A DNA stretch of 64,000 bases, taken from assembly GCF_024730565.1 (NCBI RefSeq), contig NZ_CP077725.1, positions 806,001 through 870,000 of the forward strand. Direction: 5' to 3'. The stretch is from Clostridium sp. CM027. Lineage in GTDB: Bacteria > Bacillota > Clostridia > Clostridiales > Clostridiaceae. Below are positions 24,206 through 33,551 of the stretch, one piece after another; within the stretch, counting starts at the first letter, position 1; every line of letters starts with the position of its first letter. The notes under the pieces were generated by a model. It ran no database searches. It was not told the DNA's origin and saw only the letters and a list, made by a program, of their open reading frames with translations. The position numbers and the translations under genes were made by a program.

Positions 24206-24658
24206 ATGAATAAAAATATGAACTCATTAGGAAGATGGATTTCTCTTTTACATAGAAATGGTCATGTATACGTAGGAAGGCAACTTAAGCCATATAATAT
24301 AAGTAAGGGTCAATATACATTTTTAAATGCATTATATAAAAAAGATGGAGTACGTCAGGAACAATTATCAGATTACCTTAAAATTGATAAAGGTACCACA
24401 GCAAAGGCTATAAAAAAGCTGGAAGATGATGACTATATCATTAGAAAAATAGATGCAAAAGATAAAAGAGCATATAATGTTTATCTTACAGAGAAAGCAT
24501 TGAAAATAAAACCTCTGGTTAGAAAAGCCATGATGGATTGGATATATATTTTATTTTCAGGATTTAGTGAAGATGAAAAGAAAACATCGTTAGCATTACT
24601 CGAAAGGATGGGAGAAAATGCTACAACTTTCACACATGATTATTCTAAAGATGATTAA
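24206..24658 (+). CDS. MarR-family regulator
   Basis: 150 residues, winged helix (about 30-100: ISKGQYTFLNALYKKDGVRQEQLSDYLKIDKGTTAKAIKKLEDDDYI; RKIDAKDKRAYNVYLT wing). AGGAGG lies before the ATG. It precedes an MFS exporter by 12 bases, so it very probably represses that pump and itself through the inverted repeats around the promoter at 24131-24188. The ligand is unknown. Confidence 0.92.
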   Translation: MNKNMNSLGRWISLLHRNGHVYVGRQLKPYNISKGQYTFLNALYKKDGVRQEQLSDYLKIDKGTTAKAIKKLEDDDYIIRKIDAKDKRAYNVYLTEKALKIKPLVRKAMMDWIYILFSGFSEDEKKTSLALLERMGENATTFTHDYSKDD

Positions 24659-24670
24659 GCTCATTAGGAG

Positions 24671-25933
24671 ATGATAAAAATTAATATAGTGGTTAATACT
24701 AAGAGAATTATTAACAATAATTTTCATGCTCTTACACATAAAAATTATAGATATTTTTGGATGGGTCAGTGTCTTTCTTTAATAGGTACCTGGACACAAA
24801 ATATAGGACAATCCTGGCTAGTACTTTCTCTAACAGGATCTCCATTTTTACTTGGACTTGTCGGAGCAATGCAGTTTTTACCCATAACCTTTTTCTCATT
24901 GTTTGCTGGGGTACTAACTGATAAGTTTCCAAAGAAAAAAATACTGATTTTCACTCAGAGCGTATCGATGATATTAGCTTTTATATTGTCTGCATTGGTC
25001 TTTACGAATACATTAAAGTATGAACATCTAATAGCTTTAGCTTTGTGTCTTGGATTTTGCAATACTTTAGATATGCCAACTAGGCAAGCCTTTAATGTTG
25101 AGATAGTAGGAAAGGACGATTTAATGAATGCCATTGCTTTAAACTCAGCCACTTTTAATTTAGCAAGAATTATTGGACCGGCTATTGGAGCTCTACTCAT
25201 GGGATATCTCGGAGCAGGATGGTGTTTTTTATTAAATGGTTTTAGTTTTATGGCAGTTATCTATGGACTGGTCCATATTGAAGCAATCAATTATGTTAGA
25301 AAGAAAACTTCTGAAAAAGGGATGCTTAAAGAAATATTGGATGGCCTTAAATATATAAAAAGCAAATCTATCTTACTCGAAACCTTGATATTAATTAGCA
25401 TTATGGGAATATTCGTTTTTAACTACAACGTTTTGATACCTGTATTTACGAAAAACGTACTACATATGCAGGAAAAAACCTATGGAATTTTACTATCTGC
25501 ACTTGGAGCAGGTTCCCTCATTGGAGCACTTCTCATGTCTTTTAAAAGCAAAAATGGTCCAAATAAAATTCTTATGATTGGTAGCTCTATTGGAATTGGC
25601 ATAATGTTAATTTTTACAGGTATAAGTAATTTATATTATTTTACTGCCTTAAGTTTAGCTATAACAGGAATATTTAATATGTTTTTTTCCACCACTGCAA
25701 ATTCAATGTTACAACTAAATTCTAAGGATGAATACAGAGGACGAGTTATGAGTGTATATTCACTTGTATTTACTGGATTCACCCCCCTTGGAAGTCTTCT
25801 TTCAGGGTTTGTGGCTGAAAAATACGGTGCTAACACTTGTTTCATATTATCAGGTATTTTTGCAATAATGTTGATATTGTTACTTGTTACTTGGTCTAAA
25901 CTTAGAAAAAATGGTAAAGTTCCATCCGTATAA
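24671..25933 (+). CDS. MFS efflux transporter (MFS_3/DHA3 type)
   Basis: 420 residues with 12 predicted membrane helices. The pattern FRYFWMGQCLSLIGTWTQNIGQSWLV near the N-terminus and the LTDKFPKKK loop are typical of MFS_3 exporters. The ATG at 24671 directly follows AGGAG with no gap, so the true start may be a few codons later. Co-transcribed with the MarR gene, it is most likely a drug or metabolite exporter induced by its substrate. Confidence 0.9.
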   Translation: MIKINIVVNTKRIINNNFHALTHKNYRYFWMGQCLSLIGTWTQNIGQSWLVLSLTGSPFLLGLVGAMQFLPITFFSLFAGVLTDKFPKKKILIFTQSVSMILAFILSALVFTNTLKYEHLIALALCLGFCNTLDMPTRQAFNVEIVGKDDLMNAIALNSATFNLARIIGPAIGALLMGYLGAGWCFLLNGFSFMAVIYGLVHIEAINYVRKKTSEKGMLKEILDGLKYIKSKSILLETLILISIMGIFVFNYNVLIPVFTKNVLHMQEKTYGILLSALGAGSLIGALLMSFKSKNGPNKILMIGSSIGIGIMLIFTGISNLYYFTALSLAITGIFNMFFSTTANSMLQLNSKDEYRGRVMSVYSLVFTGFTPLGSLLSGFVAEKYGANTCFILSGIFAIMLILLLVTWSKLRKNGKVPSV

Positions 25934-26034
25934 ATTAAAGCAATTGCTACTTCCTTTTCTAGTATTGTTAAAATAATTCTACTATGCTAAAATTATATTA
26001 ACTATAATTTAATAAAAAAAGAGGTGAATTATTT

Positions 26035-26175
26035 ATGAAATACTCAACTGGTGAAAAACCCGGAAATGGTACATATGTTTGTAAAATTTGCGGTCAAAAA
26101 GTAGTATTAGATGATAATACTGATACTTTACCTCCCTGTCCTAAATGTAAAAAAACAAACTATAGGAAATTTTAA
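26035..26175 (+). CDS. Small zinc-ribbon protein
   Basis: 46 residues with two CxxC knuckles (CKIC and CPKC, 18 residues apart) and the pattern KPGNGTYVCKICGQ and TLPPCPKC seen in a widespread family of tiny rubredoxin/zinc-ribbon-like proteins of unknown role. GAGGTGA precedes the ATG and a strong terminator follows, so it is a free-standing gene. Metal could be Zn or Fe; the knuckle spacing is shorter than in true rubredoxins. Confidence 0.82.
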   Translation: MKYSTGEKPGNGTYVCKICGQKVVLDDNTDTLPPCPKCKKTNYRKF

Positions 26176-26202
26176 CATAAAATAATGGTACAATATAATC
26201 AA

Positions 26203-26236
26203 AAAAATAAGCCCTAGTCTTGGGCTTATTTTTTTC
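26203..26236 (+). terminator. Terminator after zinc-ribbon gene
   Basis: AAAATAAGCCC-TAGTCTT-GGGCTTATTTT followed by further Ts. Also has a run of As upstream, so it may act for the convergent epimerase gene. Confidence 0.88.
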
Positions 26237-26267
26237 TTGTAACAACCTATGCATTTATTAGTATGTA

Positions 26268-27146
26268 TTATTCTACAATAGAAATCTTATAACTATATGT
26301 AAACTCTTCTCCAATAGTTAATGAAATCGAGCCCTCTTTATCTTTAAATTCACCAGTAAAATCTTCATAATCTGCATGTCCAAACCAAGGTTCTATGCAT
26401 AAAAATGGTGCTCCGCCTTTTGGTGACCATATTCCCATGTAAGGGAATCCCTTAAATTCTACTGATACTGACTTTTCATGATTTTTTGATTTTATAGTTA
26501 TTTTATCAGATTTCAAATCATCAAATACTAAAGCATCCTCTTTAAATAACTCTTTTGATAGTATCATGATATCAGTATCCTTTAAACATTCTTTTCTCTT
26601 ATGTGAAAAATAAGCATCTTTAGTTAATTCCATAATATCACTTGTTTCTTTCTTATTAAATTCAAGGTAATAATCTTCTAATTTTTCATTTTTTTCAATA
26701 GGACACATAAATGCAGGATGTGCACCAATTGAAAATGATATATCCTTATTATCTAAATTTATAACATTATACGTTACTTTAACTGTATTATTTTCAATTG
26801 TGTAATTAATAAGTAAAGAAAATTTATATGGATATCTTTTTATAGTATCCTCAGAATATTTTAGTTCAAAAGTAATTGAATCATTAGTTTGTGATATAAA
26901 TTTAAAATCTGATATCCTACCTAATCCATGAGATGGCAATTCATATAGCTTTTCATCAATTTTATATTTTGAATCAACTAGATTCCCGACTATTGGAAAT
27001 AAAATTGGTGAATGATATTTCCAATAGTTTTGGTCTCCATTCCACAGATACTCTGTTCCTTCTTTTTTTCCAGTTATTGAATGTAGTTCTGCACCATGAG
27101 CGCTAGCCGTTATTTTAATTGTTGAATTTTCTAAAGAATAAATCAT
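26268..27146 (-). CDS. galM: Aldose 1-epimerase family protein
   Basis: 292 residues from the ATG at 27146 (AAAGGGTG six bases upstream). Blocks typical of the YihR/LACX-type branch: HGAELHSI near the start, LWNGDQNYWKYHSPILFPIVG, ELPSHGLGRISDF with the catalytic-type His, SIGAHPAFMCP, and CIEPWFGHADY near the end. It interconverts alpha and beta anomers of sugars, or acts on a related phosphorylated or larger sugar. The frame is open for 38 codons further upstream, but that part is a scrap of a different gene (27168-27233). Confidence 0.9.
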   Translation of the reverse strand: MIYSLENSTIKITASAHGAELHSITGKKEGTEYLWNGDQNYWKYHSPILFPIVGNLVDSKYKIDEKLYELPSHGLGRISDFKFISQTNDSITFELKYSEDTIKRYPYKFSLLINYTIENNTVKVTYNVINLDNKDISFSIGAHPAFMCPIEKNEKLEDYYLEFNKKETSDIMELTKDAYFSHKRKECLKDTDIMILSKELFKEDALVFDDLKSDKITIKSKNHEKSVSVEFKGFPYMGIWSPKGGAPFLCIEPWFGHADYEDFTGEFKDKEGSISLTIGEEFTYSYKISIVE

Positions 27147-27167
27147 CAAAAACACCCTTTCATTATT

Positions 27168-27233
27168 TACTTTACATAAAGCCGTATAAGCACATCCTTT
27201 AGCCTTAGGACTTCCATTAATTAGTAATACTTT
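27168..27233 (-). pseudogene. Remnant of an FMN-reductase/flavodoxin-like gene
   Basis: In frame upstream of the epimerase, the 22 residues starting KVLLINGSPKAKGCAYTALC match the N-terminus of NADPH-dependent FMN reductases and iron-sulfur flavoproteins (phosphate-binding loop NGSP-x2-KG). The rest of that protein is absent. A deletion apparently fused its first codons to the epimerase leader. Confidence 0.6.
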
Positions 27234-27456
27234 TATCTTTACAACTAATTTTATATTCAAAAATAACTATCAACTACTAATATACATCAGTATAACTATA
27301 AATAGTAGAATGAATAAAAAATTAAAAATAAAAGTAACTTCTTTGTAATAACTCTCTATCAAAAATCAGTTATAATGTACTTAGTTGCAACAAAATATGT
27401 ATTAATATACGGATTATAGTCGAAAAACAATAATTGTAAGGAGAGGTGCAAAAAAC

Positions 27457-28725
27457 ATGAGTTTAAATATTATGTCAAAAACTAGCAAAAAAAAGAAAAA
27501 AAGGTTAAGAACAACCTTGATTATAGTAGGAATAATTGTGTCTCTAATAGGAGTCCAATTAATTATTATGTATTCTACTATATCAAAATACGACTTAAAG
27601 ATCTATCCCGAGGTATGGGTGGAGGATATAAATTTAGGTGGCATGACTAAGGATGAAGCGAAAAATGCTATTATTAAAAATCGTAATAATATTATTGCTA
27701 AAAAAGATATAACAATAAATCTTAATGACAAACACTATACCGTCCATACATCAAAACTTGGAATAAAACAGGATTACAATGTTGTCATTAATAAAGCTTA
27801 CGATATTGGTAGAAAAGAGAATTTATTTAAAAATTATTTTGCTATAACGTCTCCTGGCAAGCAAACTTTTGATGTTAAATATACCTACAATTATGCCATT
27901 CTAGATACCTTACTTAAAGATATTGCTAAGGACAACAATAAAAATGCAATAGATGCAACTATTTTCAGAAACAATTCAGGTCAATTAGTTATAACTGAAG
28001 ATGAATATGGTCTTAGTGTTGATTCTGCCAGTTTAAAAAAAGCTGTAATTAACAAAGTTAATACTATTGAAAAAGATCAAAATTTAGTAATCGAATCTAA
28101 ATTAAAAAAAGTTGAACCTAAAATTAAAGAAAATGATTTAAAATGTATCAATGCTGAAATATCTAGTGTTACAACTAACTTTAGAAATTCAAATGAAAAT
28201 CGTTCAGAAAATATTAGAGTATCTTCTAATGCTATAAATGGGAAGCTACTTATGCCGGGAGATGTTTTTAGTTTTAATGATGTAGTAGGTGATAGAACTT
28301 CTGAACGAGGATATAAAACATCAAAAGAAATTGTAGGCGACAAATATGTAGATGGCATAGGTGGTGGAGTATGCCAAGTTTCAACTACACTTTATAATGC
28401 AGTACTTAGAACTAATTTAACATCTGTAGAAAGATATCCGCATACAATGCATTCTAGCTATATTGGTGCAGGATTGGATGCTACAGTTGCCTACGGTTCT
28501 CTCGATTATAGGTTTAAAAATACTACTTCTTATCCTATATATATAGAATCTGCAGTACATAACAAAAATGTAACATTTAGTATCTACTCAAATTCAATTC
28601 TTAACAATAAAAGATATGATATTGTTAATGAAATTGTGGGAAAGAAAGTAAATGTATTTAGAATAACATATGAGAACGGTAATCAAGTGTCTAAAACCTT
28701 TCTTTATACTGATAAACTTTCATAG
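27457..28725 (+). CDS. VanW-family membrane-anchored protein
   Basis: 422 residues. A Lys-rich cytoplasmic tail (about 8-20), one membrane helix (about 22-45), a putative peptidoglycan-binding domain (YoaR/PG_binding_4, about 75-215), and a VanW domain (about 250-380) with MPGDVFSFNDVVGDRTSERG, GGGVCQVSTTLYNA and HSSYIGAGLDATVAYG. Faces the outside and probably touches the cell wall. VanW proteins occur in some vancomycin clusters, but this free-standing form is a general clostridial protein of unknown chemistry. A strong terminator follows. Confidence 0.9.
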   Translation: MSLNIMSKTSKKKKKRLRTTLIIVGIIVSLIGVQLIIMYSTISKYDLKIYPEVWVEDINLGGMTKDEAKNAIIKNRNNIIAKKDITINLNDKHYTVHTSKLGIKQDYNVVINKAYDIGRKENLFKNYFAITSPGKQTFDVKYTYNYAILDTLLKDIAKDNNKNAIDATIFRNNSGQLVITEDEYGLSVDSASLKKAVINKVNTIEKDQNLVIESKLKKVEPKIKENDLKCINAEISSVTTNFRNSNENRSENIRVSSNAINGKLLMPGDVFSFNDVVGDRTSERGYKTSKEIVGDKYVDGIGGGVCQVSTTLYNAVLRTNLTSVERYPHTMHSSYIGAGLDATVAYGSLDYRFKNTTSYPIYIESAVHNKNVTFSIYSNSILNNKRYDIVNEIVGKKVNVFRITYENGNQVSKTFLYTDKLS

Positions 28726-28792
28726 AAAATATTAATATTAGTTGGACAACCTACCTTTCCTATAAACTGAACCCCTAAAAATGGTCATTGCG

Positions 28793-28840
28793 AAATCCCC
28801 CCAATTGTAGGATAAGAAAACTATGATTGGGGGGATTTTT
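28793..28840 (+). terminator. Strong terminator after VanW gene
   Basis: AAATCCCCCCAAT (28793-28805) pairs with ATTGGGGGGATTT (28826-28838), followed by more Ts. Confidence 0.9.
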
Positions 28841-28992
28841 ATATTCAAGGCAAATTTTCTCTAGACAGAAGATTTTCTTTTTTTAATTTACTCTATATCT
28901 AATCCTATTTTCTTAATATTCCTAATTAATTCCGACATTTCAATGTTTAATATAATTCTATAAAAAATTTAAAGACCCTTTAATATTATCAT

Positions 28993-29690
28993 TTAAGTTC
29001 GGTAAAAAAAAATTTCTTTGTACGAAGCTTGATCAGTAATATTACCTTTTATATCTGAATTAAAGAAAAATTGTATATCTGTCATATCATTTTTACTTAA
29101 ATCGTCCAATGAAAGTACTTTTTTTATACTTTTCAATCCATCTTCAAGATATTTTTTTGATAAATTCATATTTCCTAATTGCTTGTATTTATTAGAAATA
29201 AGTATATAACTATTTTTAGCATGTTTATCAGTACTAATAGAAAATTTTAATAATTGTATTATATTATCTGAATCTATACTTGAACATTTTTCAAAATCAA
29301 ATGCTTTTAAATAATAAAGCATAGATTTTATATATGAATCAGTACTATTCATTAATATATTATCTAAAAATTTCCTTGTAAAATCTGATCTCTCGCTAAC
29401 ACCATCCTCAATCCAAGCTAATAATATTACAAGATATGCCTTGTACTTCACATCATCTACATTATGTTTTTCTAATAAATACTTAAGACAATTTATACAT
29501 TTTTCATCATCATATAAATTATGTTCTAATAATATAATCTAGAAACTAAATTATAATCTAATTTAAAATCACATTTTATGTGATTTTCCATATATTTTTC
29601 TATTTCAGCTATTACAGCTAAATCGATATTATCATTATCTTTATTTCCCTGTTCAATAATTTTATTCAATATATCATTCGTATATCTCAC
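28993..29690 (-). pseudogene. Frameshifted helical-repeat (TPR-like) protein gene
   Basis: Two frames on the minus strand join into one protein. The first (29690 to a stop at 29526) reads DILNKIIEQGNKDNDNIDLA and ends LVSRLYY. The second continues with LLEHNLYDDEKCINCLKYLL in the next frame and runs to 28993. Adding one base near 29530 would join them. An AAGGAGG lies at the head, but the first frame has no ATG after it, so a second lesion near the start is likely. The product is helix-rich with Leu/Tyr/Lys periodicity like TPR proteins of the peptide-receptor (RRNPP) kind, but no DNA-binding domain is visible. Confidence 0.6.
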
Positions 29691-29789
29691 CTCCTTTTAA
29701 ACTCTCACTACTAGATCAAGAATAAAACTTAAAAATCAGAATAAGTTAAAACATTAAATATAGACAATCAAAATATATTTGTAAATAAG

Positions 29790-29815
29790 AAAAAGCCTAG
29801 CGGAATTGCTAAACT
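29790..29815 (-). terminator. Terminator of small membrane-peptide gene
   Basis: Minus-strand AGTTTAGC-AATTCC-GCTAGGCT (8 pairs with two G-U), followed by TTTT. It lies 17 bases beyond the stop codon at 29832. Confidence 0.65.
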
Positions 29816-29831
29816 TTTCTTGTTTTATGAA

Positions 29832-29996
29832 TTATACGTATAATACTTTTAGCCAATTACATTTTTTTGTTTTTTCAGTTTCCATTTTTGTTCCTTCGAA
29901 TTCCATCTTTAGTAATGTCATGTCTTTTTTAAATCCCATTAACCCCATAGCTATTAATACACTACCGATAACTCCTACTATAATATCTGACCCCAT
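29832..29996 (-). CDS. Small single-helix membrane protein
   Basis: 54 residues from the ATG at 29996; an ATG four codons upstream abuts AGGAG directly and is less likely. Residues about 3-22 are a Gly/Val/Ile-rich membrane helix (GSDIIVGVIGSVLIAMG), followed by a Lys/Glu-rich tail ending LKVLYV. A terminator follows at once, so it makes a short separate mRNA. The size and layout fit type I toxins, holins or secreted peptide precursors. It lies upstream of the broken helical-repeat gene on the same strand. No family recognised. Confidence 0.5.
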   Translation of the reverse strand: MGSDIIVGVIGSVLIAMGLMGFKKDMTLLKMEFEGTKMETEKTKKCNWLKVLYV

Positions 29997-30183
29997 ATGA
30001 TTTTTCATCTCCTAAAATATCTCATAATTTCAATCTATGTTAAAACTATACTATGATATACAAAGGCTTAGCAACTTCTCAAATGGGTAGTTAATACGTT
30101 TACTTAGGTAAAATCATTTAAAATGATCTTAATTGCTATTATAAACTGAGATTGTGAAAAAATACTTTCACGAGATTAAATGA

Positions 30184-30375
30184 CTCCTTTTAAGCGGAGC
30201 AACAGCTGTAAAAAAATCACCAGATGTAATGGTTGACCTGCTAAAGCAAGCGGTAGCTTATGCCATACCTGGAACCTATGTTTTGTTCGATAGTTGGTTC
30301 ACCTATCCGAAAACTTTAATAAGAATTTTGGAACTTAAATTTCATACAATGGCTATGGTTAAAGCTATTGTATGA
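30184..30375 (+). pseudogene. IS4-type transposase fragment
   Basis: A 63-codon open stretch between stops reads LLSGATAVKKSPDVMVD, then GTYVLFDSWFTYPKTLIRIL and AMVKAIV. The VLFDSWF block with its Asp is the second catalytic strand of DDE transposases of the IS4/IS1380 group. No start, no N- or C-terminal parts and no terminal repeats were found, so only a scrap remains. Confidence 0.7.
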
Positions 30376-30534
30376 GTTTGCAAAGGCAGAGAGAACCACT
30401 TTTTAAATAATCCAATCCCTTATAATTGAAATTTATGTTATAATTAGTAATTAATTGAACTATAATTTAGTTAACACCTGTAAAAATGACTGAATTTACT
30501 TATATTTATTTAAAAATATTAAATGAGGTGAACT

Positions 30535-31146
30535 ATGAAAGATTATAAGGAGAAATCAAAACAAAATTTCAATATGCAAGCTAAAGTATATGATGAAAGT
30601 AATTATAGCAAGTATCCAAGAGAATGTTATCCTAACGTTATAAAAATATTATCTGAAATAGAGTTTGACACAATCTTAGACTTAGGATGTGGTACAGGCA
30701 GTGTTTTAGCTTTATTATTAGAACAAAAGCCTAATATACATGCTTATGGGCTGGATTTATCAGATGAAATGCTAACAATCGCAAGGCAAAAATTAGAAGA
30801 AAAAGCAGAACTAATACAAGGTGATTCGGAAAATCTACCCTATAAAGACAATAGCTTTGATGTAGTGATATGTACGGAATCCTTTCACCACTATCCTAAC
30901 CCATTAAAAGCTTTAGATGAAATTCATAGGGTATTAAAACCACAGGGTAAATTTATTCTTTGCGATACGTGGATGTTTACTCCAATAAGGCAGATTATGA
31001 ATGTTTTTATTAAATTCAGTGATGGTGGTGATGTAAGAATATATTCAGAAATTGAAATCACAAAAATGTTTAATGAAAGAAAGTTTAGAAATATCAGCTG
31101 GCATAAGTCAACAAAATATACCTATATATGTATCGGCGAAAAATAA
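30535..31146 (+). CDS. SAM-dependent methyltransferase (Methyltransf_11)
   Basis: 203 residues. Motif I ILDLGCGTGS at about 43-52, acidic motif after GLDLSDEM, GDSENLPYKDNSFDVVICTESFHHYPNP, and LKPQGKFILCDTWMF. This is a class I UbiE/COQ5-like methyltransferase acting on an unknown small molecule. GAGGTGA precedes the ATG. It is flanked on both sides by gene fragments and has no partner gene, so its pathway cannot be guessed. Confidence 0.9.
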   Translation: MKDYKEKSKQNFNMQAKVYDESNYSKYPRECYPNVIKILSEIEFDTILDLGCGTGSVLALLLEQKPNIHAYGLDLSDEMLTIARQKLEEKAELIQGDSENLPYKDNSFDVVICTESFHHYPNPLKALDEIHRVLKPQGKFILCDTWMFTPIRQIMNVFIKFSDGGDVRIYSEIEITKMFNERKFRNISWHKSTKYTYICIGEK

Positions 31147-31180
31147 CTTACTTTCCATCTGAGTAAGAGTTTATTTTTTA

Positions 31181-31447
31181 TCAAATAATTAATAATGTAT
31201 ATGCTGGAAATAAGCTTCCTGGTTTTCTGATAACTGGTGGAAGATCTCTTTTTAAAAGTTCTCCTAAGGGTTCAACAGAATCATAAAATTTATCACCTAT
31301 ACTTTTATAGTAAAGTGGCAATCTATCATCAAGGCCTGCAGTATGAGTTAACAAATTTCTAAGTGTAACTGGTTTTGGAAAGTCATTTTTGATTTTAAAA
31401 CCAGTTACATATTTATTACCATACTTTAAACTTCTTGATATATACAT
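31181..31447 (-). pseudogene. Serine beta-lactamase/esterase family fragment
   Basis: Only a central piece remains: FPKPVTLRNLLTHTAGLDD is the conserved block after the SxxK motif in class C beta-lactamase-like enzymes. The SxxK motif, the Tyr motif and the C-terminal half are missing. It has no convincing start. Decayed gene. Confidence 0.7.
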
Positions 31448-31599
31448 TACATTTTGCCTAATTGTTAAAATTATTTACCAACATCTAACAACTATTAGTA
31501 TATAGGCTATTTTTCTTGCAATGTATTTCAATATTTCTTAATTTTTTCTTACGATTTCCATACAACATGTAAGTATAAATTTGATACTCCAATCAATTT

Positions 31600-33528
31600 T
31601 TATGCTTTTACATTAACTATTTTCCAATAAGAATTAACAGTTAATATATAATATATTAAATAAATCAGAGTGTATACTCCCACAGTTATAAGAAGGGGAT
31701 ATACTAAGCTCGAGCTAAGCATAATTTGCAGAATTGTTAATGCAATAATACTATGTGTTATTCCAACAACTAAAGGTAGTGCAAATATAAAAATCATTTG
31801 CTTTGCTATAGAAATCCTTATTTCTGATTTTTTCACACCAATTTTTTTTAGTATATCGTATTTGTCCTTATCCTCACCAGCCTCTGACAGCTGTTTGAAG
31901 AATATTATACTTCCAGTGCATATCAAAAACACAAACCCTATAAATGATGCTAAAAATATTATAATACCCATACTAGTCATAGTATGTATGTAGCTCTTAT
32001 AATATGATGATAGGGCTTCTTTACTACCTAGTGCTGTTTCTATTTCTGATGTAAGCTTTTTACTTTCTTTCTGATTTTCAATATTTATAAATCTTCTTTT
32101 TATAACCTTATCTTTATCATATAATTTATTGTAAACCTCATCCTTTACAACTACGGTATCTTGCATAAATGAATCATTTATATCAATTGAATTAGTTAGA
32201 AGGCTCTCTTTGAAATCTTTTATTTTTAAGGGAACTGTTCTATCCTTTATTTTAAGCTGTATATTCCTCCCAACAGGATTCTCCATCATCTTATCTGAAT
32301 ACATACGCATAAAAAATAATACTTCATCTGAATTTAAAGATATATTGTAATCTATTCCTCTTGCTTTTGATAATTCTTTCATAGTACTTTCTGATATAAT
32401 AAAGGATTTTGAATTTGTTAATGGCTGCGTTTTCATCTTTGATATCTCAGGCCATTTACTATCTATAATTAAAAATTCGCTATTAGTAGAACTTTTAATT
32501 TTATTATTCGGATATTTATTTATGATCTGATCAATTTGTTCATCTAACGTTTTGCCATTGCTCTTATAGTCATAACTAAATGGGGTTAACTTATTTATAC
32601 TATTTACTTGATCATAATAAAGCGATGCTGCGGTTCCCATAGCCGTAATAGTTGTTGCACTAAGCACTGCAATAGTAGCTAAAGATCTTCCATTAGCTTT
32701 TATTCTATATAAAAGCTGAGAAGTACCTATCATATTTAAGCCCCTAAAATATTTAACCTTATTTTTCTTAGAAAGCTTAACAATAAATACTATAAGTGAA
32801 GAGAAAAACATATAAGTTCCAATAACTGTACTAACTAATATAACTAACAATTTAGATAAATTATCAAATTTATAGGTTAGTGCCATATAATAACCCGTCC
32901 CAATAAAAATTATAGAAAGTAGAGCCAATATTAGTGAAGCTTTTGGCTGCTTCTGTGCCACCTTCTCTGATTTAAAAAGTTCTATTAGCTGAAATCTATA
33001 AATTAGTGTATATGAATGCACGGATGCTATAATAAATATCACTAAAAATACTATAATTGTGCTAATAATAGCCTTTAACGATATAGCAAATTTAACATTT
33101 ACATCAAAGCTCATAATATGAATTAAAATCATTACAAATAATTTTGAAAATAACGTTCCTATTAATATGCCTGCCACAAGTGCCAGCGCTCCCATTACTA
33201 GATTCTCATAAAATAACATTCTTCCTATCTGCTTTTTCTTAACTCCAAGCATGGAGTATAAAGCTACTTCCTTTTTTCTTTTTTTAGTAAAAAATGAGTT
33301 TGAATACCATATAAACATAGCTACAAACACTGCTATAACAATGGAGGCTGCATTAAAAGCAGTACTTACTTTCATAGAATCCGCCGCTAAGTCTGTAACC
33401 TGTTTATTGTACTCGATGGAGGTAAAGGTATAATAAATCATTATGCAAAATACCATGGATACAAAATATATTAAATAGTTATGAAAATTTCTCTTTATGT
33501 TTCTAAAAGTAATATTAAATAAATTCAT
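31600..33528 (-). CDS. bceB: BceB-type ABC permease (peptide antibiotic detoxification)
   Basis: 642 residues, the usual BceB length. FtsX-like block near the N-terminus (helices at about 18-38, 58-76 and 105-170), more helices to about 305, then an extracellular domain of about 200 residues (about 310-510) between helices 7 and 8, and a final FtsX block (about 525-640). That large loop is the hallmark of BceB and carries peptide/lipid II specificity in the family. It follows its ATPase by 23 bases. With BceRS it should form a sensing and resistance complex against cell-wall-active peptides such as bacitracin or lantibiotics. Confidence 0.9.
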   Translation of the reverse strand: MNLFNITFRNIKRNFHNYLIYFVSMVFCIMIYYTFTSIEYNKQVTDLAADSMKVSTAFNAASIVIAVFVAMFIWYSNSFFTKKRKKEVALYSMLGVKKKQIGRMLFYENLVMGALALVAGILIGTLFSKLFVMILIHIMSFDVNVKFAISLKAIISTIIVFLVIFIIASVHSYTLIYRFQLIELFKSEKVAQKQPKASLILALLSIIFIGTGYYMALTYKFDNLSKLLVILVSTVIGTYMFFSSLIVFIVKLSKKNKVKYFRGLNMIGTSQLLYRIKANGRSLATIAVLSATTITAMGTAASLYYDQVNSINKLTPFSYDYKSNGKTLDEQIDQIINKYPNNKIKSSTNSEFLIIDSKWPEISKMKTQPLTNSKSFIISESTMKELSKARGIDYNISLNSDEVLFFMRMYSDKMMENPVGRNIQLKIKDRTVPLKIKDFKESLLTNSIDINDSFMQDTVVVKDEVYNKLYDKDKVIKRRFINIENQKESKKLTSEIETALGSKEALSSYYKSYIHTMTSMGIIIFLASFIGFVFLICTGSIIFFKQLSEAGEDKDKYDILKKIGVKKSEIRISIAKQMIFIFALPLVVGITHSIIALTILQIMLSSSLVYPLLITVGVYTLIYLIYYILTVNSYWKIVNVKA

Positions 33529-33551
33529 CTGTATATCACATCCTTTCTAAG

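Noticed and set aside
29806-30000. 64-codon plus-strand frame
   Set aside because: It is antisense to the better supported 54-residue minus-strand gene, which has a plausible start region and a terminator.
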